Positions 1 to 12,990 of a DNA stretch of 64,000 nucleotides are shown here, piece after piece. The DNA is from Epiperipatus broadwayi. Its lineage: Eukaryota; Onychophora; Udeonychophora; Euonychophora; Peripatidae. The notes under the pieces are model-generated. The model did not search any database and was not told the DNA's origin. It saw only the letters and a program-made list of their open reading frames with translations. The translations under genes and the position numbers were made by a program. The stretch is from positions 186,001 to 250,000 of the forward strand of contig JAQFVV010013093.1 in assembly GCA_028023455.1 (NCBI GenBank), written 5' to 3'. How positions within the stretch are numbered: position 1 is the stretch's first letter; each line of letters starts with the position of its first letter.

Positions 1-60
1 AAAGTCTAAAGAGTGTAAAACAACATTTTGGTATTGGTAGGAAATTTATATCTGCAATAA

Positions 61-1677
61 AAAAAAAGATGGCATTATTACTAAAAGAGAGATGACATCA
101 TGAAATGTGTAGAAGACTTCTATCAAGAATTATATAGTAATAAAGAACAAATACCTCCTATATCTATTATATCTTCTGAATTGCCCAGAATTTTGAATGA
201 GGAAGTGAGACATGCAATTAAATTTATGAAGAAAGGGAAGGCTCCAGGTAATGATGGAATTATAATTGATATATTAAAAAAAGCAGGTGAAGAAATAGAA
301 TTTTTTTTAGCAAAGTTATATTCCAAATGTCTAAATGATAAAGATGTACCAGATGATTGGAAGAATGCAGTATTAATATTAATATTTAAAAAAGGTGATA
401 AAGAAGATATTAGAAATTACAGACCTATCAGTCTTTTATCACTTTTATACAAAATTTTTACTAAGATAATTACAACTCGTCTGTAGAGAACACTGGACTT
501 CCACCAACCAAGAGAACAAGCTGGATTTAAAAGTGGTTTTAGTGCAGTAGATCATATCCAGGTATTGAGAGAAGTTATAGAAAGGACAAATAAATATGAG
601 TTGCCATTATGCTTAGGATTTGTAGATTATGAAAAGGCATTTGATTCTATAAACATTTCTTCAGTGATTAAAGCATTGGATCATCAAGATATAGATCCAG
701 GATATTGTAATATTTTAAAGAATATTTATAAAAATGCAACAGCAACAATTAGATTACATAATGATAGTAGGAAAGTCAACATTGAGAAGGGTGTAAGACA
801 GGGTGACTCCATATCTTTAAAACTTTTTACAGCAGTGCTGCAAGAACTTTGTGGATTAAAATGGGAAGCTAAAGGAGTGAAAGTAAATGGAGACTATTTA
901 AGTCATTTAGATTTTGCAAATGATGTAGTTGTTTTTGCAAATAATGCTTTAGAGTTACAGTAAATGTTGCAGGAGTTAGCAGATGAAAGTAGGAAAGTAG
1001 GACTAAAGATAAATGTTAAAAAGCCTAAAGTAATGTTTAATCGATTTGCTCAAAATATGAAAATAAAGATTTATTATGATGAATTAGAAGAAGTTAACAG
1101 TTACAAATACCTTGGTCAGATTATTAATACAGATGGAAACATAATGGATGAAATTAATCATAGAATTAAACTTGGTTAGAGTGCTTTTGGTAGAAATAAT
1201 TTGATACTAAAAGAAAATATGCCTATGTGTTTGAAAAGGAAGGTTTTTAATAAATGTGTTTTGACAGTTCTTACTTATGGATCTGAAACTTGGACACTTA
1301 ATAGAAGAGCAATACAGAGACTTCAAACCACTCAAAGAAGTATGGAGAGATGCATGTTGGGAGTAACAAGAAGAGATCAAAAACACAATGTATGGGTAAG
1401 AGAACAAACATGTGTTACTGACCTCATTGAAAAAATTAAAAGACTGAAGTGGAGTTGGGCTGGACATATTGCTAGAAGAGATGATAATAAATGGACAATT
1501 GAAATTTTAAACTGGATTCCAAAAGATTGTAAAAGACCCAGAAAGAGACTACACGTGAGATGGATGGATGAAATAAGAAAGTGTGCAGGGGTGATGTGGA
1601 GAAGAGAAGCTAAAGATCGGAAAAGATGGATTGAACTTGGAGAGATCTTCATCCTGCAGTGGATTGATAATGGTTGA
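61..1677 (+). pseudogene. RTE-type LINE reverse transcriptase, 5'-truncated pseudogene
   Basis: A non-LTR retrotransposon polymerase that would copy its own RNA at a nicked target. One reading frame (starting about base 100) runs to 1677 with three in-frame stops at 484-486, 961-963 and 1177-1179. Visible landmarks are the GKAPGNDGI finger motif, NYRPISLL, the palm motif GFVDYEKAFDS (catalytic Asp), GVRQGDS, the active-site box HLDFANDVVVF, YKYLGQIINTDGN, and the C-terminal TYGSETWTL and WSWAGHIARRDD blocks typical of RTE elements. Upstream of base 100 the similarity continues in another frame ([11 protein letters not shown]), so there is also a frameshift. The endonuclease half is missing or lies off the window. 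The normal FADD active site reads FAND, so the first metal-binding Asp is lost. RTE clade membership rests on motif recall, not a search. Confidence 0.85.
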
Positions 1678-1699
1678 TGATGATGATGATGATGATGAT
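1675..1699 (+). repeat. (TGA)n tail, 3' end of the RTE LINE
   Basis: About eight TGA units directly follow the end of the LINE reading frame. RTE-clade elements characteristically end in a short simple repeat instead of poly(A), so this marks the 3' terminus of the copy. A related end (GATTGATAAT...TGATGAT) is visible on the minus strand near 58,725-58,760. Confidence 0.8.
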
Positions 1700-1702
1700 A
1701 CA

Positions 1703-4700
1703 TAACAGAAATAATGATATTTCATTTTATATTATATTGTGTGGTATATTTAAAGTTAAAATGAAACAAATAGCAGAATGCTTAATAATAAAAATAAATA
1801 AATAAATAAATAAACAATGCTTGGAACGAAAAATATCCAATTACAAAATAAACATTTAAAATAATCAGATTATTGCAAAATTGATAAATACAATTATAGT
1901 CTTCAGTTACATGTTTTTCAATAAAAAGTTATCTAGTTCTTATATAAAAAAATATTTATTGTAGAGAGAGGAAAAAATTGTCTTTTTTATTTCCGTATTT
2001 TATTGTTAGTGAATTTTCAGTGTTCTTGAATATTTGATGCTTATAGCATTGATTGTTGTTGTTTGAAGAGAGACCATGCAGCTGGTAAATATGGGGATTT
2101 GCTATTATCTTGTCTCTGTTACGTATATGGTTTACTTTGTTGTAGGTGGACGAATGTCTTCTGGGATTGTTGCCCATTAGATAGGTATACCTGGTACACC
2201 AAAAAGCATATAATACATTTAATATTTCAAAAAATGATCAATATTTATTAATTACACTTGTTATGAATATCTCTAGAAGTATATAATGCTTTATATACCA
2301 TTAACTATATGTTCTTATAACTGTTTTATTAATTTATTAAAATAAATTGAGTTAATTTTACAAATGTCTGCGCAAGAGAAAACAAGATACGTGCATAATA
2401 GAAAGATAAATGAAAATTATAATCTTTTTAATTTATAATCATTAACAACATATACAAATAAATTTGTCAATATAGTTACATTAGCTGGTATTATTAATTA
2501 GGTTATAATAAGAGTATGTGTGTATGTATGCAAGGTAAACTTGAAAGCTAAATCTGTAATTTTAAATTCAAATCAGCAAATCCTGTATTGAAGCACTGAT
2601 GTTATTCCAGAGCTCTGTGTTAATTCTTATTGTTTACTTATTTATTTAAAATTAAGTTCGGAATACAAAATGGATTTCTTTATTGTTTTTTTAAAATTGT
2701 CTAAATCTGTTTACTGTCTCATTTACAGTAAAAGTGATTTGATTAAAAATTTCATGTAGCTTATACAGATGTTTAATATAGATGAAGAAAGAGAATGCTT
2801 TTTTCTTCCTTTTTTTCCCCTGGTGTTCCATCTTTTTTTCTGCTATAATATATATATATATAATGTTTTTTAAAAAAATAAGGCTTTATTAGTTAAACTA
2901 AGTAAAAGTACATATATAAAATTAATATAAATTGAAAAATAGTAGCTAACAAAATAATTATTTGAAAACTACTTGATGGATGTGTACATATACTCTGGTT
3001 TGAATAAAAATAATGCAGTTTATAAAACTAAGACCAGAAATAAAAAGTAAAATAAAACATTTATATAATGGAATTCCAAAAAATTATAATTTTATACAAT
3101 TTTACTATTAGATATTACAAACATTCACACATAACACTGCCACTTTTATTTAAAGCTAATTCGGTAACAAAAATAAAAAATATTTTAAGCACAGTTTGCC
3201 CCAAGATTAATCAGATAATAAATTTATGTCAAGATTCATCAATCATTAAAAAAAATATGATTATTAATAATTACTTTACAGATAGTATACTTATTACAAG
3301 TCCATTTATAAATCAACATTACTTAAATGCATTCATTTTGATGATATTGTTTAGAATTAACATTAAAGATTATTTGATAATTACTTTATTATGCTATCAA
3401 TTCTTGTTTAATATATCAATCTTACTATGAATATTATTTGTTTATTTATTTTGTTTTTGTTCATGCTAGTAAATTTAAAGCATAATAAATCTAAACTTAG
3501 TACACTCTTAAAACATACAAATAGAGAAAGATTTTAAAGGCAGATGGTCCCCAAACTGAATCTCTGGAAGAACGGTCACCAACAGTTGACCTATATCCTT
3601 CCCATTCATGTCTTTACCATCATAGTTTACTATTTATTTAGACTATATTATGGAAATTTAGTTTACAAGTCGATATTATACTAGATAATATAGTCAAAAT
3701 GAGTTCATTCAAGTATCATCCATATTTATAAATTAAATTGCAGTAACTTGCTATAGATAAATACTAAGCTGTCATGATCAAGGCATTTGTGAACAAAGAT
3801 CTAGGTCAACTAATGAACTATGAGTCTTGTAGAAATGCTTATATTTCAGTATACTCTTTGTTATCCCATAACTTTCCTAGCGATCAATTTTAGAATATTA
3901 AGTAAATAATTAGATCGAAGCAAATAAACTCTGGATTCTACATCCTGTTTTTATTTTGGCCCTTTTTATATTTTTTTTCATGATTGTGTATGTATACATA
4001 TATAATCTTATTCAGGTATGACTAAGTCAGAATACTCTAACAACAATTCACAAATCAAAATCAGATAATTATTTTAATAATAATGTCAATTTTCTAATAT
4101 CAGTTTTAATTTATAGACAAAAAATATCACCTTTACTTGCCTACCACATTTTTATATTCAGTAAATAAAAATAAATTATTGATATTTGAAATGAGTGAAA
4201 CTTTAAACTGGTAGAAACTTTGGTACCTCAATAACTAATTTACTTGGAACTTTTTCTATTCTTTTAATAAAAACACCTAGTAAATGTTTTGTTCATATTT
4301 ACAACATTTTATTTTAACAATTAAACCTTTATTCTGTATTATATATTGATAGGCTTTATAAAATTTATTACAACTATAAGCTTACAGATGAAAGACATTC
4401 TAAAAGTTAATATTTGAAGTTTGCAAAATAAAAAAATAAATTACTAAAATGAATACATAATAATATCAATGGCTCTATTCATATTCAATCATAATCTTTG
4501 CCTATTCATAAAAATTATTGAACAAAATATATTTATTTGAACACCATTTTTAAAATGGATGCAAATTTTAGTTAATATATTATAAAAGAATAAAAATATG
4601 TTTTAAAATTTAAAATTATACTTATTAAAAATTCACAAAAAAATTTATTCATTGACATTTATGAAAGAATTCTTTTTTTAGCAAGTAAAAACAATTTCCA

Positions 4701-6034
4701 CTTTATTATAACTATAGTTTTTACACCTGTCTTCTTAAAAGCAAACATTTTCAAATCAAATCTAATTGTAATCACATATTTGTTTTGGTTTACACTAAAA
4801 ATTTTGCAAATAAGTTGCATAAATAAGCTTAAATATGTAAATAAATTACTGAAAATACAATTTTTCTTTCCAAAATACTAAAAGCTCAGAAAATCTTGAG
4901 GCCAAATAATCTATCGATCCATGAGGCTGTTGGATTTGTTAACTTTTTTTTTATTTTAAAAATTTGCATGAGGTCTTTGCGATACTAAAAATTTTCAGAA
5001 TTTTTTTAAACTAATAATTTTAGTTCCAATTTCTATGAAAAAAAAACATGATCCCACAAAATAACATTATTGATAATCACAAAATAGTGATTAAAAGCTG
5101 AAACAATAGCAGCGCCATTTTAACCCAAAATGAATGACTGAGAAGTAAGTAGAAAATAGTTGATCAAGGCAGTTTAAAGCTTCAAATAATATAAAAATGT
5201 AAACTCTAATAATTTAATATTACAATAAATAAATCACTAATTGTTAAATAAATAATATTGATAATATATCATTTTATTCAAAGAAAAAGTAAATCTGAAT
5301 ATGCTATCATAGCAACAATTCACAAGTCAATTTCAGGGAATTATTTGGACAAACTTGTGAATTATTGTTATGTTAGAGTATTTAGGTTATGAATAAGGTA
5401 ATATATTATTTATGCTATATATTTAATAGTCAAGATTTATATGCAGGCTTATTAAAATCACTAGAATTCATACTTTTATTATTATTTGAAGCTGGTTTGA
5501 CTAATAAGTTATAAAACTCGCCACTAGTTTAAAGTTTTATCTATTTTAAATGATGATAATTGATTCATACAATATGTTTAAAGATGTGATAGTTAGCTAA
5601 AAAGGGCTATATTTTGTCTAAATAAGCCTTGATATGACAAAATAAATATTATTTACAAGTTTATTAAAATAAATTTCTAAATTTAAATTTTGAATTGTTA
5701 TTATCTTAGTGTATTCAAACATAGTTGTTTATGAATAGAATTATCTATTATCAATATTATATATTTAATAACAGATGCTTTATTTACAGGCTTATTAAAA
5801 TTATTAAAATATTCATATAACTAAATAAATTAAAAATATTATATCAATTTATGAGTTCAAGAAATATTTTTAACCAGAACTTATTACTTAAATTCCTAAT
5901 GGAATCTGAATATATACTCCAATTTCTGGTTGCATTATTATTCATTATTATAGATGTTATAACAATAAATAGTGATATTATATTTTTAAAAAATTTAATA
6001 AATTCCATCTATAAAACATACAATATATATATAT
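1703..6034. other. AT-rich non-coding stretch with decayed repeats
   Basis: No convincing gene. It holds an AATA-type simple repeat near 1,790-1,813 and many short low-complexity open frames. A motif ending in ACAATTCACAA recurs at about 4,022-4,060 and 5,295-5,330, and its inverted form lies at 5,350-5,395, so 5,286-5,400 can fold as a hairpin. A second motif around CAGGCTTATTAAAAT recurs at about 5,443 and 5,788. A slightly GC-richer patch at 3,540-3,620 is unidentified. Confidence 0.6.
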
Positions 6035-6331
6035 ATGATCACTAGATGAAGCTTTACCAATAGCTCCTAACAAGTTTTGTTTACATAAATGCTGAGAGAG
6101 ATAGAATTCAATATCTCTTTCATTGTCTCCCATCTCCAACCATGGTTTCGAGCTAGTTGGCTCACATCAGTGAAGGGTTGGAAGACTAGAAACTAGATCT
6201 AAATACTAACTCTAAAATCAGCATTTATCAAACATGTTTCTATCAGTTTGAAAGCATGAAATTTCTCAGATACGTAATGTCTTCAAATCCAGCTTAACAA
6301 ACTAGATTGCTATATGGGTCTGAAATCAGTT
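6035..6331 (-). repeat. Left arm of 297-bp inverted repeat with hammerhead-like fold
   Basis: This arm pairs with 6,432-6,728; both arms are 297 bp and are separated by 100 bp. Shared landmarks include GATCACTAGATG at the outer edge and TATATGGGTCTGAAATCAG at the inner edge. Read on the minus strand, 6,186-6,125 resembles a hammerhead ribozyme: CTGATGT core (normally CTGATGA), stem II GAGC/GCTC, GAAA, and helix III ACCATGGT. Flanks GTCTTCC and GGGAGAC can close helix I. Relatives lie at 7.15-7.44, 14.7-14.9 and 24.9-25.2 kb. Confidence 0.75.
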
Positions 6332-6431
6332 CAGTTTCACCATATAGCTAAAGCCTCTGCAATATATATATATCATTGCAAAAACCTTCAAGGGTACATT
6401 TATGATAAACAAAACAAGTTATAAATTTTGT

Positions 6432-6728
6432 AACTGATTTCAGACCCATATAGCTATCTAGTTTGTTAAGCTGGATTTGAAGACATTACGTGTCTGAGAA
6501 ATTTCATGCTTTCAAACTGATAGAAACATGTTTGATAAATGCTGATTTTAGAGTTAGTATTTAGATCTAGTTTCTAGTCTTCCAACCCTTTACTGATATG
6601 AGCCAATTATCTTGAAACCATGGTTGGAGGTGGGAGACAACAAAAGAGATATTGAATTCTATCTCTCTAGGCATTTATGTAAACAAAGCTTGTTAGGAGA
6701 TATTGTTAAAGTTCCATCTAGTGATCAT
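6432..6728 (+). repeat. Right arm of the 297-bp inverted repeat
   Basis: Reverse-complement partner of 6,035-6,331. The hammerhead-like segment is at 6,577-6,638 on the plus strand. Its 5' core is more decayed (CTGATAT, and stem II partner ATCTT), but GAAAC, the ACCATGG helix III block and the closing helix I sequences remain. The arms have diverged by point changes and small differences but keep equal length. Confidence 0.75.
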
Positions 6729-6797
6729 AAAATGCAAGCTAAAAGCAAGTTATGAAATTTATAACTTATTTTGTTTGTCATATATATATGTATATAT

Positions 6798-6915
6798 ATA
6801 ACCATTAGGAACCAGTGAACACTTAGACAATACCAATATAGATAACAATCAACAATCTCAAAGTATTGTCAAGGCAACCTCCTTTTAACAATAAAGGTGG
6901 AATCCACCTTTATTT
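6798..6915 (-). repeat. Dispersed repeat R3 copy with conserved hairpin
   Basis: Member of a family also found at 34,560-34,735 (plus) and 37,865-38,045 (minus). All share a block reading ACCTTTATTGTTAAAAGG, a run like GCCTTGACAATA, and end at a TA-rich microsatellite. Here AATAAAGGTGGA and TCCACCTTTATT form a nearly perfect hairpin. In the 34.5-kb copy it lies just beyond a PLE arm, so it may be a PLE 3' tail; that link is inference. Confidence 0.6.
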
Positions 6916-7149
6916 TTATGGTCCCATATTGATATATATATATATCCATATGGTATATCCAGCCTATATGTTGGGTACCAAATTGTGTAACTGAAGGAGG
7001 CATAGTAAATCAAACAATGGTTAAATTATTAAATATATAATACACTGGAAGCCAAATTAAAGTTGCAGAAAATAAATAAAACTGATAAGTATATTAATTT
7101 ATATGCCTAAATATGTAATATTTACAGAAGTATAGTATATATGTCTATT

Positions 7150-7440
7150 AATATAAGGTGTATTTGAATTAAGTTCAGGCCCTGTTATTTCAGTTGGAGG
7201 GCTGAATTTAAAGACATGTAGATGTCTGAAAATTTCAGATCTTCTTTTTAAGAGTTAATTATCAGATAAATGCTTAGTTTGAGTTGGTATTTTAAATATG
7301 GTGTCATAGCTCCTCACTGAAGAGATCCATAACTTGAAACCAATCTAGGGATAGGGACAATTCTAGATAAAGATGATTTGAAGGTGTTCTCTTGTAGCAT
7401 TTATTATTAAAAATGCATGTTTAGAGCTATTAGCACATTC
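7150..7440 (+). repeat. Diverged copy of the 6-kb hammerhead-like repeat
   Basis: It follows the order of the 6,432-6,728 arm: the TTTCAG block, a segment resembling AAATGCTTAGTTTGAG, then CTCCTCACTGAAGA, CTTGAAACCAATCTAGG. The ribozyme-like core is at about 7,310-7,352 and is degraded (CTGAAGA is compatible with the core, stem II is weak, GAAAC is present). Confidence 0.5.
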
Positions 7441-10400
7441 TTTATTTTACATATTTGTAAATGCAAGCTATATAAGTCATGTGATGTATGATTCATTTTA
7501 TTGCTATAAGTATAGCATATGTATATTATATCTAAATATGATAGAATTAATAGTGGCCACTTTTTATAATTATTATTATCTATTTTATTTTATTTTACAA
7601 TTCAAAAATAATTTAATCTGAAGTTGAGTGGTAAATATATCAAGCAACCAATTAACCACACATATTTGCCATAGAAACATTAAGTCATAATAAACATCAA
7701 TAAAATCAAGATCCCAAAAGTAGAGAATAAAAAGTACTGTGAACAAAATAATATTAAATTAATTAACTAATAAAATAACAGTATATGTGTACATATAAAT
7801 TGACTATATATAGCTTTTTTATGAATACAAATAAATAAATTAGGCATAAATTTTAATTAAGAATATGGATTATTATTCAAAAACTATTAATATTAATGTA
7901 GCTAGCCTGATATTAGATTCCTATTCAAAACCTCAATAATATCAAGATTAAATGAACGCACATACATAAGAATATTTGAGTATAATATTTATTGTCATCA
8001 TAAATGGTATTTTTATAGAAAATATTTAAGATAATTATAAATTAAAGAATTGATAACTCATATTCTTTAGGAATTATTGAGTATTTATCTTAGAAAAAGT
8101 GTGGGTATATGAAGCTTCAAAATATTGTTTTAACATTATCATATGTGACATCGACAAATGGTTATCTTTATAATGGAGATTTTCCATAATGATTTTATTG
8201 ATTTTTTTTAATTGGAAAAAAATTTCAAATGGTCAATATCTTATGGACTGTAGCTAACATCTAAGGCTTTACTCCATTATTCTATGATGAACATAACACT
8301 GAAAGAGTATTCACTTTCTTTTGGCCTAGTTTTCATGCAAAGATTTAGAAATAAACAAAACATGATATTTTGCTTGTTTATAAAATATTTTTAATTATTT
8401 TTACATACTAATTGGTTGGTTATTATTTAAAACAAAAAGAAATTCATGTGTATAGTTTTAATTTATTCATTTATCCTTTATTTTTAGAAATAGAAGTTAA
8501 TAAACTTGATCATAAAACAAAGAAAAACCCACATTGTCTATTACATTATTATCTGTCAGAATTGAGACAATATTAAAATCTTTTCAAATATTGTAATTAT
8601 TACAAAGCAAATATCAGATTTTAAAGCAGAATTTGATAGATTTATCATAAACCTACCTTTGTTCATTCACACTTAAAAAAAAACTTAAAATAAATATGAA
8701 TTCATTCTTTTTCTGAAAGTGTTAACACTAACTTACTTAATGATGTTTGTGGTACATTGTTTTGATTTACAAGTCAGTTTTTAAATATTTAAAAAGGTCA
8801 AGTGCGATTTTTTTAAAATATTCATTTATAAAATTAAATTAAAAAGAAATCAAGTCCAACTTATTAATTTTTAATATAAAATAAAAAGATTTTATACAGA
8901 AGCATAAGGTTGAACATTTTCAAAAATTCTCATGCAGGTGAAACAAAAGAAAATGTCAAATTCCATAAGGATTAATAAACTTGAATTCAAGATTAAATCC
9001 ATTTATAAGAGTTCCTTTTTTTAATTTTAACCTTTCAGTAGTGATAATTTTATTATAATAGTCCAGAGTCCAAAATAAGTAGATGATAAACATTTTTTCT
9101 TGTCAATTTATCATTTCTAAAGATTATTATGAAGATTTCAATTCAAAATCTAATAATGATGACTTCAGTGGAATGAAAACAATAAACAAGACAAAAGATA
9201 ATATATGCATCTGACTTAAAAGTATTTTTTAATCAAGAATCACTTTAAAAACACTAACTATAACTGTGACAATAGACTTCCTACTCAATAGCTATTTACA
9301 AATTCAACTCCAACTCTCAACAAATTTAAAAGTATTTATATATTTTTAAAGATTTATTATAGAAAAATAAAATAATCAGAAGATAGATTAATGAATTTAA
9401 TCTAATCACAGTCGATTAGACGTAAGATTTAAAATTTGATACTATTTGCAAAAATAAGTTTACAAATATAAATAGCCAAATGAAAAGAAAACAAATAAAG
9501 ACACTAATTATTTGTTTATGCTTAATTTTATACGTATGATAATTGCAAATAAATTAGCATATTTTGTTTTAAAATATAAAAAAATGCATAAATGTATAAA
9601 AATTAATAAAGAACTTTATATACTACCATCATATTGTTTTATTTAATCAAATCATCAATTTAATTTTTATCAATAAATGATATTGAATTGATAATATATA
9701 CGTGTGTGTGTATGTCTTAAATAATATAAACATCATATTTTAAAATTATAATTAAACTATTAAAATATTTTATTACTATTATTATTTCTTAAATTAGGAA
9801 ATATTATTTTACTGAATTGCGTGTATATATATATATATATTTCATTATAGATGAAGTATGTAGTTATATAATTTATATTAGTTTAGGTGTAGAGTACCTA
9901 TTACAAATATATACATTATATTTCAGTTGATTTTAAGATGATTAATAGTAAGTATATATGTGTGTGAGTTAATAAAATCAGAGTCAAAAAGAATTATATG
10001 CAAGTGATGAAGAATTAATTAGGATATGAAATGTGCTGTTAGATTTGAAGTAGTTTTAAGGGTTAGAATTATAACATATAAATTTTTAAGTGAGGCAACT
10101 GTATGGTTAATGAAAAGTATTAGAAGTGTTGGAGTTATTTTGTCATTAAAATGTTATAGTGACAGAATGAAATATGTTAAACATTATAAAATGATACTTT
10201 TTATTCTAATGAACGCATTACAGATACTAGAAGTATATTTATAATTTATATCAATTAGGATGACTATATAACAAACCAATATTTTAGTCATATCATGCTA
10301 TAAAAATGACTGATAGAAATAAGACTTAAAACTGCCCATGTTCAGTGAATATATTATATTTCTCTGGCTAATTTAATGAAAACAAACAATTCAAACTTAT

Positions 10401-10987
10401 TACAGAAAGTTTTTAAATAAAGAAGATGGGGTTTGAAAATAAACTGAAAAAAATAAATGGTGTTTGAAAGGTTATTCATAAAAAGAGAATTGTAAAGAAG
10501 TGTATAATATAAAGAGTAAAACTAACGTATGCATATTCTGTTAGGCCAAAATTAAGCAATAGCATTTAAATAGTTTTTATTTTGAAATTCAAATCTCTTT
10601 ATCTCAAACGAATAAGAGTCAAGATTCATCATATTATCATATTAAAAATCGCAACATATAATAACAACTACTAAACAAATTAAACTCAATTATTTCCCTG
10701 TATACTGAACTTCATAGTACCCTACTATCTTGTCTGCTACATTAGGATTCTAGAAATTGAGTAATTATGAATACAATCATTTATATGTAGAAAACTCAGC
10801 AATGTGGTCTAAAAAAATTTTAAACAGACATATTTATTAACGGTTAAATAAATTAATCTCAGGTATACATAAAGATCAATACTTTATGTAAATGTCATAA
10901 GAAGTAATAAGAATATCAATATTTCAAACTAAAATGAATGAGTTTTCACATAGCTTACACTAATTGGAAATTAAGTTTAAATCTTAC
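7441..10987. other. AT-rich non-coding stretch
   Basis: No gene is supported. Short open frames such as 10,026-10,244 (72 codons) have no recognisable domain and are expected in such AT-rich DNA. A TA microsatellite lies near 9,822-9,841. If the receptor exon at 10,988-11,478 is functional, this whole stretch would be its first intron, because no downstream receptor exon is visible on the minus strand. Confidence 0.5.
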
Positions 10988-11478
10988 CCACGGGAAGCAG
11001 CGATGCAGGTGTTAATAATCATCAGTCCAATTGCTTGATAGGAAGTAATAAATCGATTAAAAGTTGGATTATCATTAATCACTTTAAACTGGTCCAAATA
11101 AAATGGCAGGCTAAGTACCAAAAAAATTATATCCGCTGAGGTTAATGCTGAGAGATAAACATTTTTAGAGTTTTGACGTTTTTCTTTTGATAAAACAATG
11201 AGCGTCAAAGTATTGCCCACTAATCCAAATGTAAATAAAATTGGGAAATAAATAATCCAAGCATAGTGTAAATATTCCAAACTTCTCTCGCATGTCATGT
11301 AACTATTAGTATAAGCATCATTTGTTCCCGGATTATATTGACTAGAATTTGATTGAGAAGTAATGTTACCCAGGAAAGTTTCATTATCTTTCAATTCCAT
11401 GGACTTGAGAGATTTTTTACGTGGTGACCAAAATAAAAATATGGTTTGAAGCACACGGCTATAATTATAAAAAGTCAT
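10988..11478 (-). CDS. N-terminal exon of a rhodopsin-family GPCR (neuropeptide/FMRFamide-receptor-like)
   Basis: Encodes the first 163-164 residues of a seven-helix receptor expected in the plasma membrane. The extracellular N-terminus has N-glycosylation sequons at about N32, N38 and N44. Transmembrane helix 1 is at about residues 72-97 with the GLVGN signature, a basic first intracellular loop (KEKRQNSKN) follows, helix 2 is at about 107-128 with the conserved SAD Asp, and helix 3 begins at about 148. The coding sequence stops being open right after a good splice donor (GTAAGAT; GT at 10,987-10,986), so the exon ends in helix 3, as in many invertebrate peptide receptors. The start is the first Met after an in-frame stop; Met27 is an alternative. 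No exon for helices 3-7 occurs in the 10.9 kb downstream, so the intron is very long or this is an orphan exon. The FMRFamide-receptor resemblance is family recall. Confidence 0.72.
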
Positions 11479-12990
11479 TTATTTATATAAGACAATAGTA
11501 GCCTTTTATAATAACAGATATAAAAAAGAAACATCGAAACAAAAAAAAATAGACGACTATTCTATTTTCTTATCATTTTTATTTCAGCATCTAAACAGGC
11601 ACGCAGCTCTGTCTTTTTTATCTAAACTAATGCTTCACTGTCTATCCCAGAGCTCTTTGCGACTTTCATACATATTACTTGGAGAAAATTATTCTGAAAT
11701 ACGAGTGCAAAGTATTACGTGAGGAAACGGGTAGAGATCAAACTAATGAAAAAAATGACGAAATGTTAATACTTTTTTTCTTTTTATGAATGGGAGTAGA
11801 TTTTGCAAATTACTCTATTTATATCAAAAAATAAAATAGTAAAAAAAATCTCCATTTTATTTTAATTTGAAGATCAAAACTGTATTATATATGTGTACGT
11901 TCTTGAGAAGGGCAGTGATAAATATTCTGTTATAAATTTTATTATCAACTTTGTCTTATCTTTACTTCCAAATGGTATATTATTACTAAACTTTAATATT
12001 ACTTAACACCAACAAAAAAAAACCTCGAGAATTTCAGTGGGGAAAAAACGGAGACAAATTGTCTTTAAGGCTACTCGCTTTAATACCTAGTAGCCAAAGC
12101 AAAACTTTTTCATCATATATTCCCAGAAGTATTGTTTCTGAGTAGACCACGAATAATTAGAGAACAAAAACTGCTTGCTAAAGAAATGAACGACTAACAA
12201 TATATATATGTTTGTATGTATATTTAAGTTCTATCGGAAGGCAGATAATTAGATTAATACTTTCAAATAAGAACACTTGATCATCGTTGAGAAAGGTTTC
12301 CCATTACTATTTACTCTCTTAATACATTTGACTATAATACTTTAATTTTAGAGCTACGTCATAAACTCTAATGGGCTATAAAATACTACATATAAATATT
12401 GATCAGTACTTTAATCCTATAGGATTTTTGTTTTCAATTCTTATGATTTATTGAGATCAGAATACAAAATCTATATAGATTTTTAAAATAAATTTTTGAT
12501 TTTTCTTGATTTAGGTTCTATATTTTCTCCTACTCGAGGCAAGTTAACTAGCTGACAGCTTCCGTAGTACAGTTCATTGTAGCAACTCTGTATTTGAACT
12601 ACAGCACAAACTTTAATATTTCTTTTAAAAGCAAAAGCATAATCTTTGAAGAAAAATGGCTACATTTCTGGTCTTTATTTTAAATGAATAAATCAGTTTT
12701 TAAATGTGAGTGTGTACACTTTGAGGTAATTTAATTCAACGTTGCCACATGAATAAAAAACTCATTTTTGCAAGGTAAATTTTAGGGTCTTCACTTTCCC
12801 CTCCCATGAAATAAAATTTGTAAATTAAAACAAAACGATATTTTATAAAATTTTATTTAATAAAAGATATGAAAATAGTAGAACATTAAAAAAATTATAA
12901 TTATTTCCATTATTTACACTTTTTATATTTTTATTTACATATTAACTCTTCTGGTTTGACGTCCACAAAGCTGAGCATATATATGTGTGG
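11479..12990. other. Upstream region of the receptor exon; no gene seen
   Basis: Non-coding by inspection. Two less AT-rich patches (about 11,580-11,700 and 12,530-12,620) could be untranslated exon or regulatory sequence of the receptor, but nothing in the sequence proves this. Confidence 0.4.

Noticed and set aside
1377-1703. Minus-strand frame starting with a His run
   Set aside because: The His run is the (TGA)n tail read backwards; the frame is antisense to the RTE protein.
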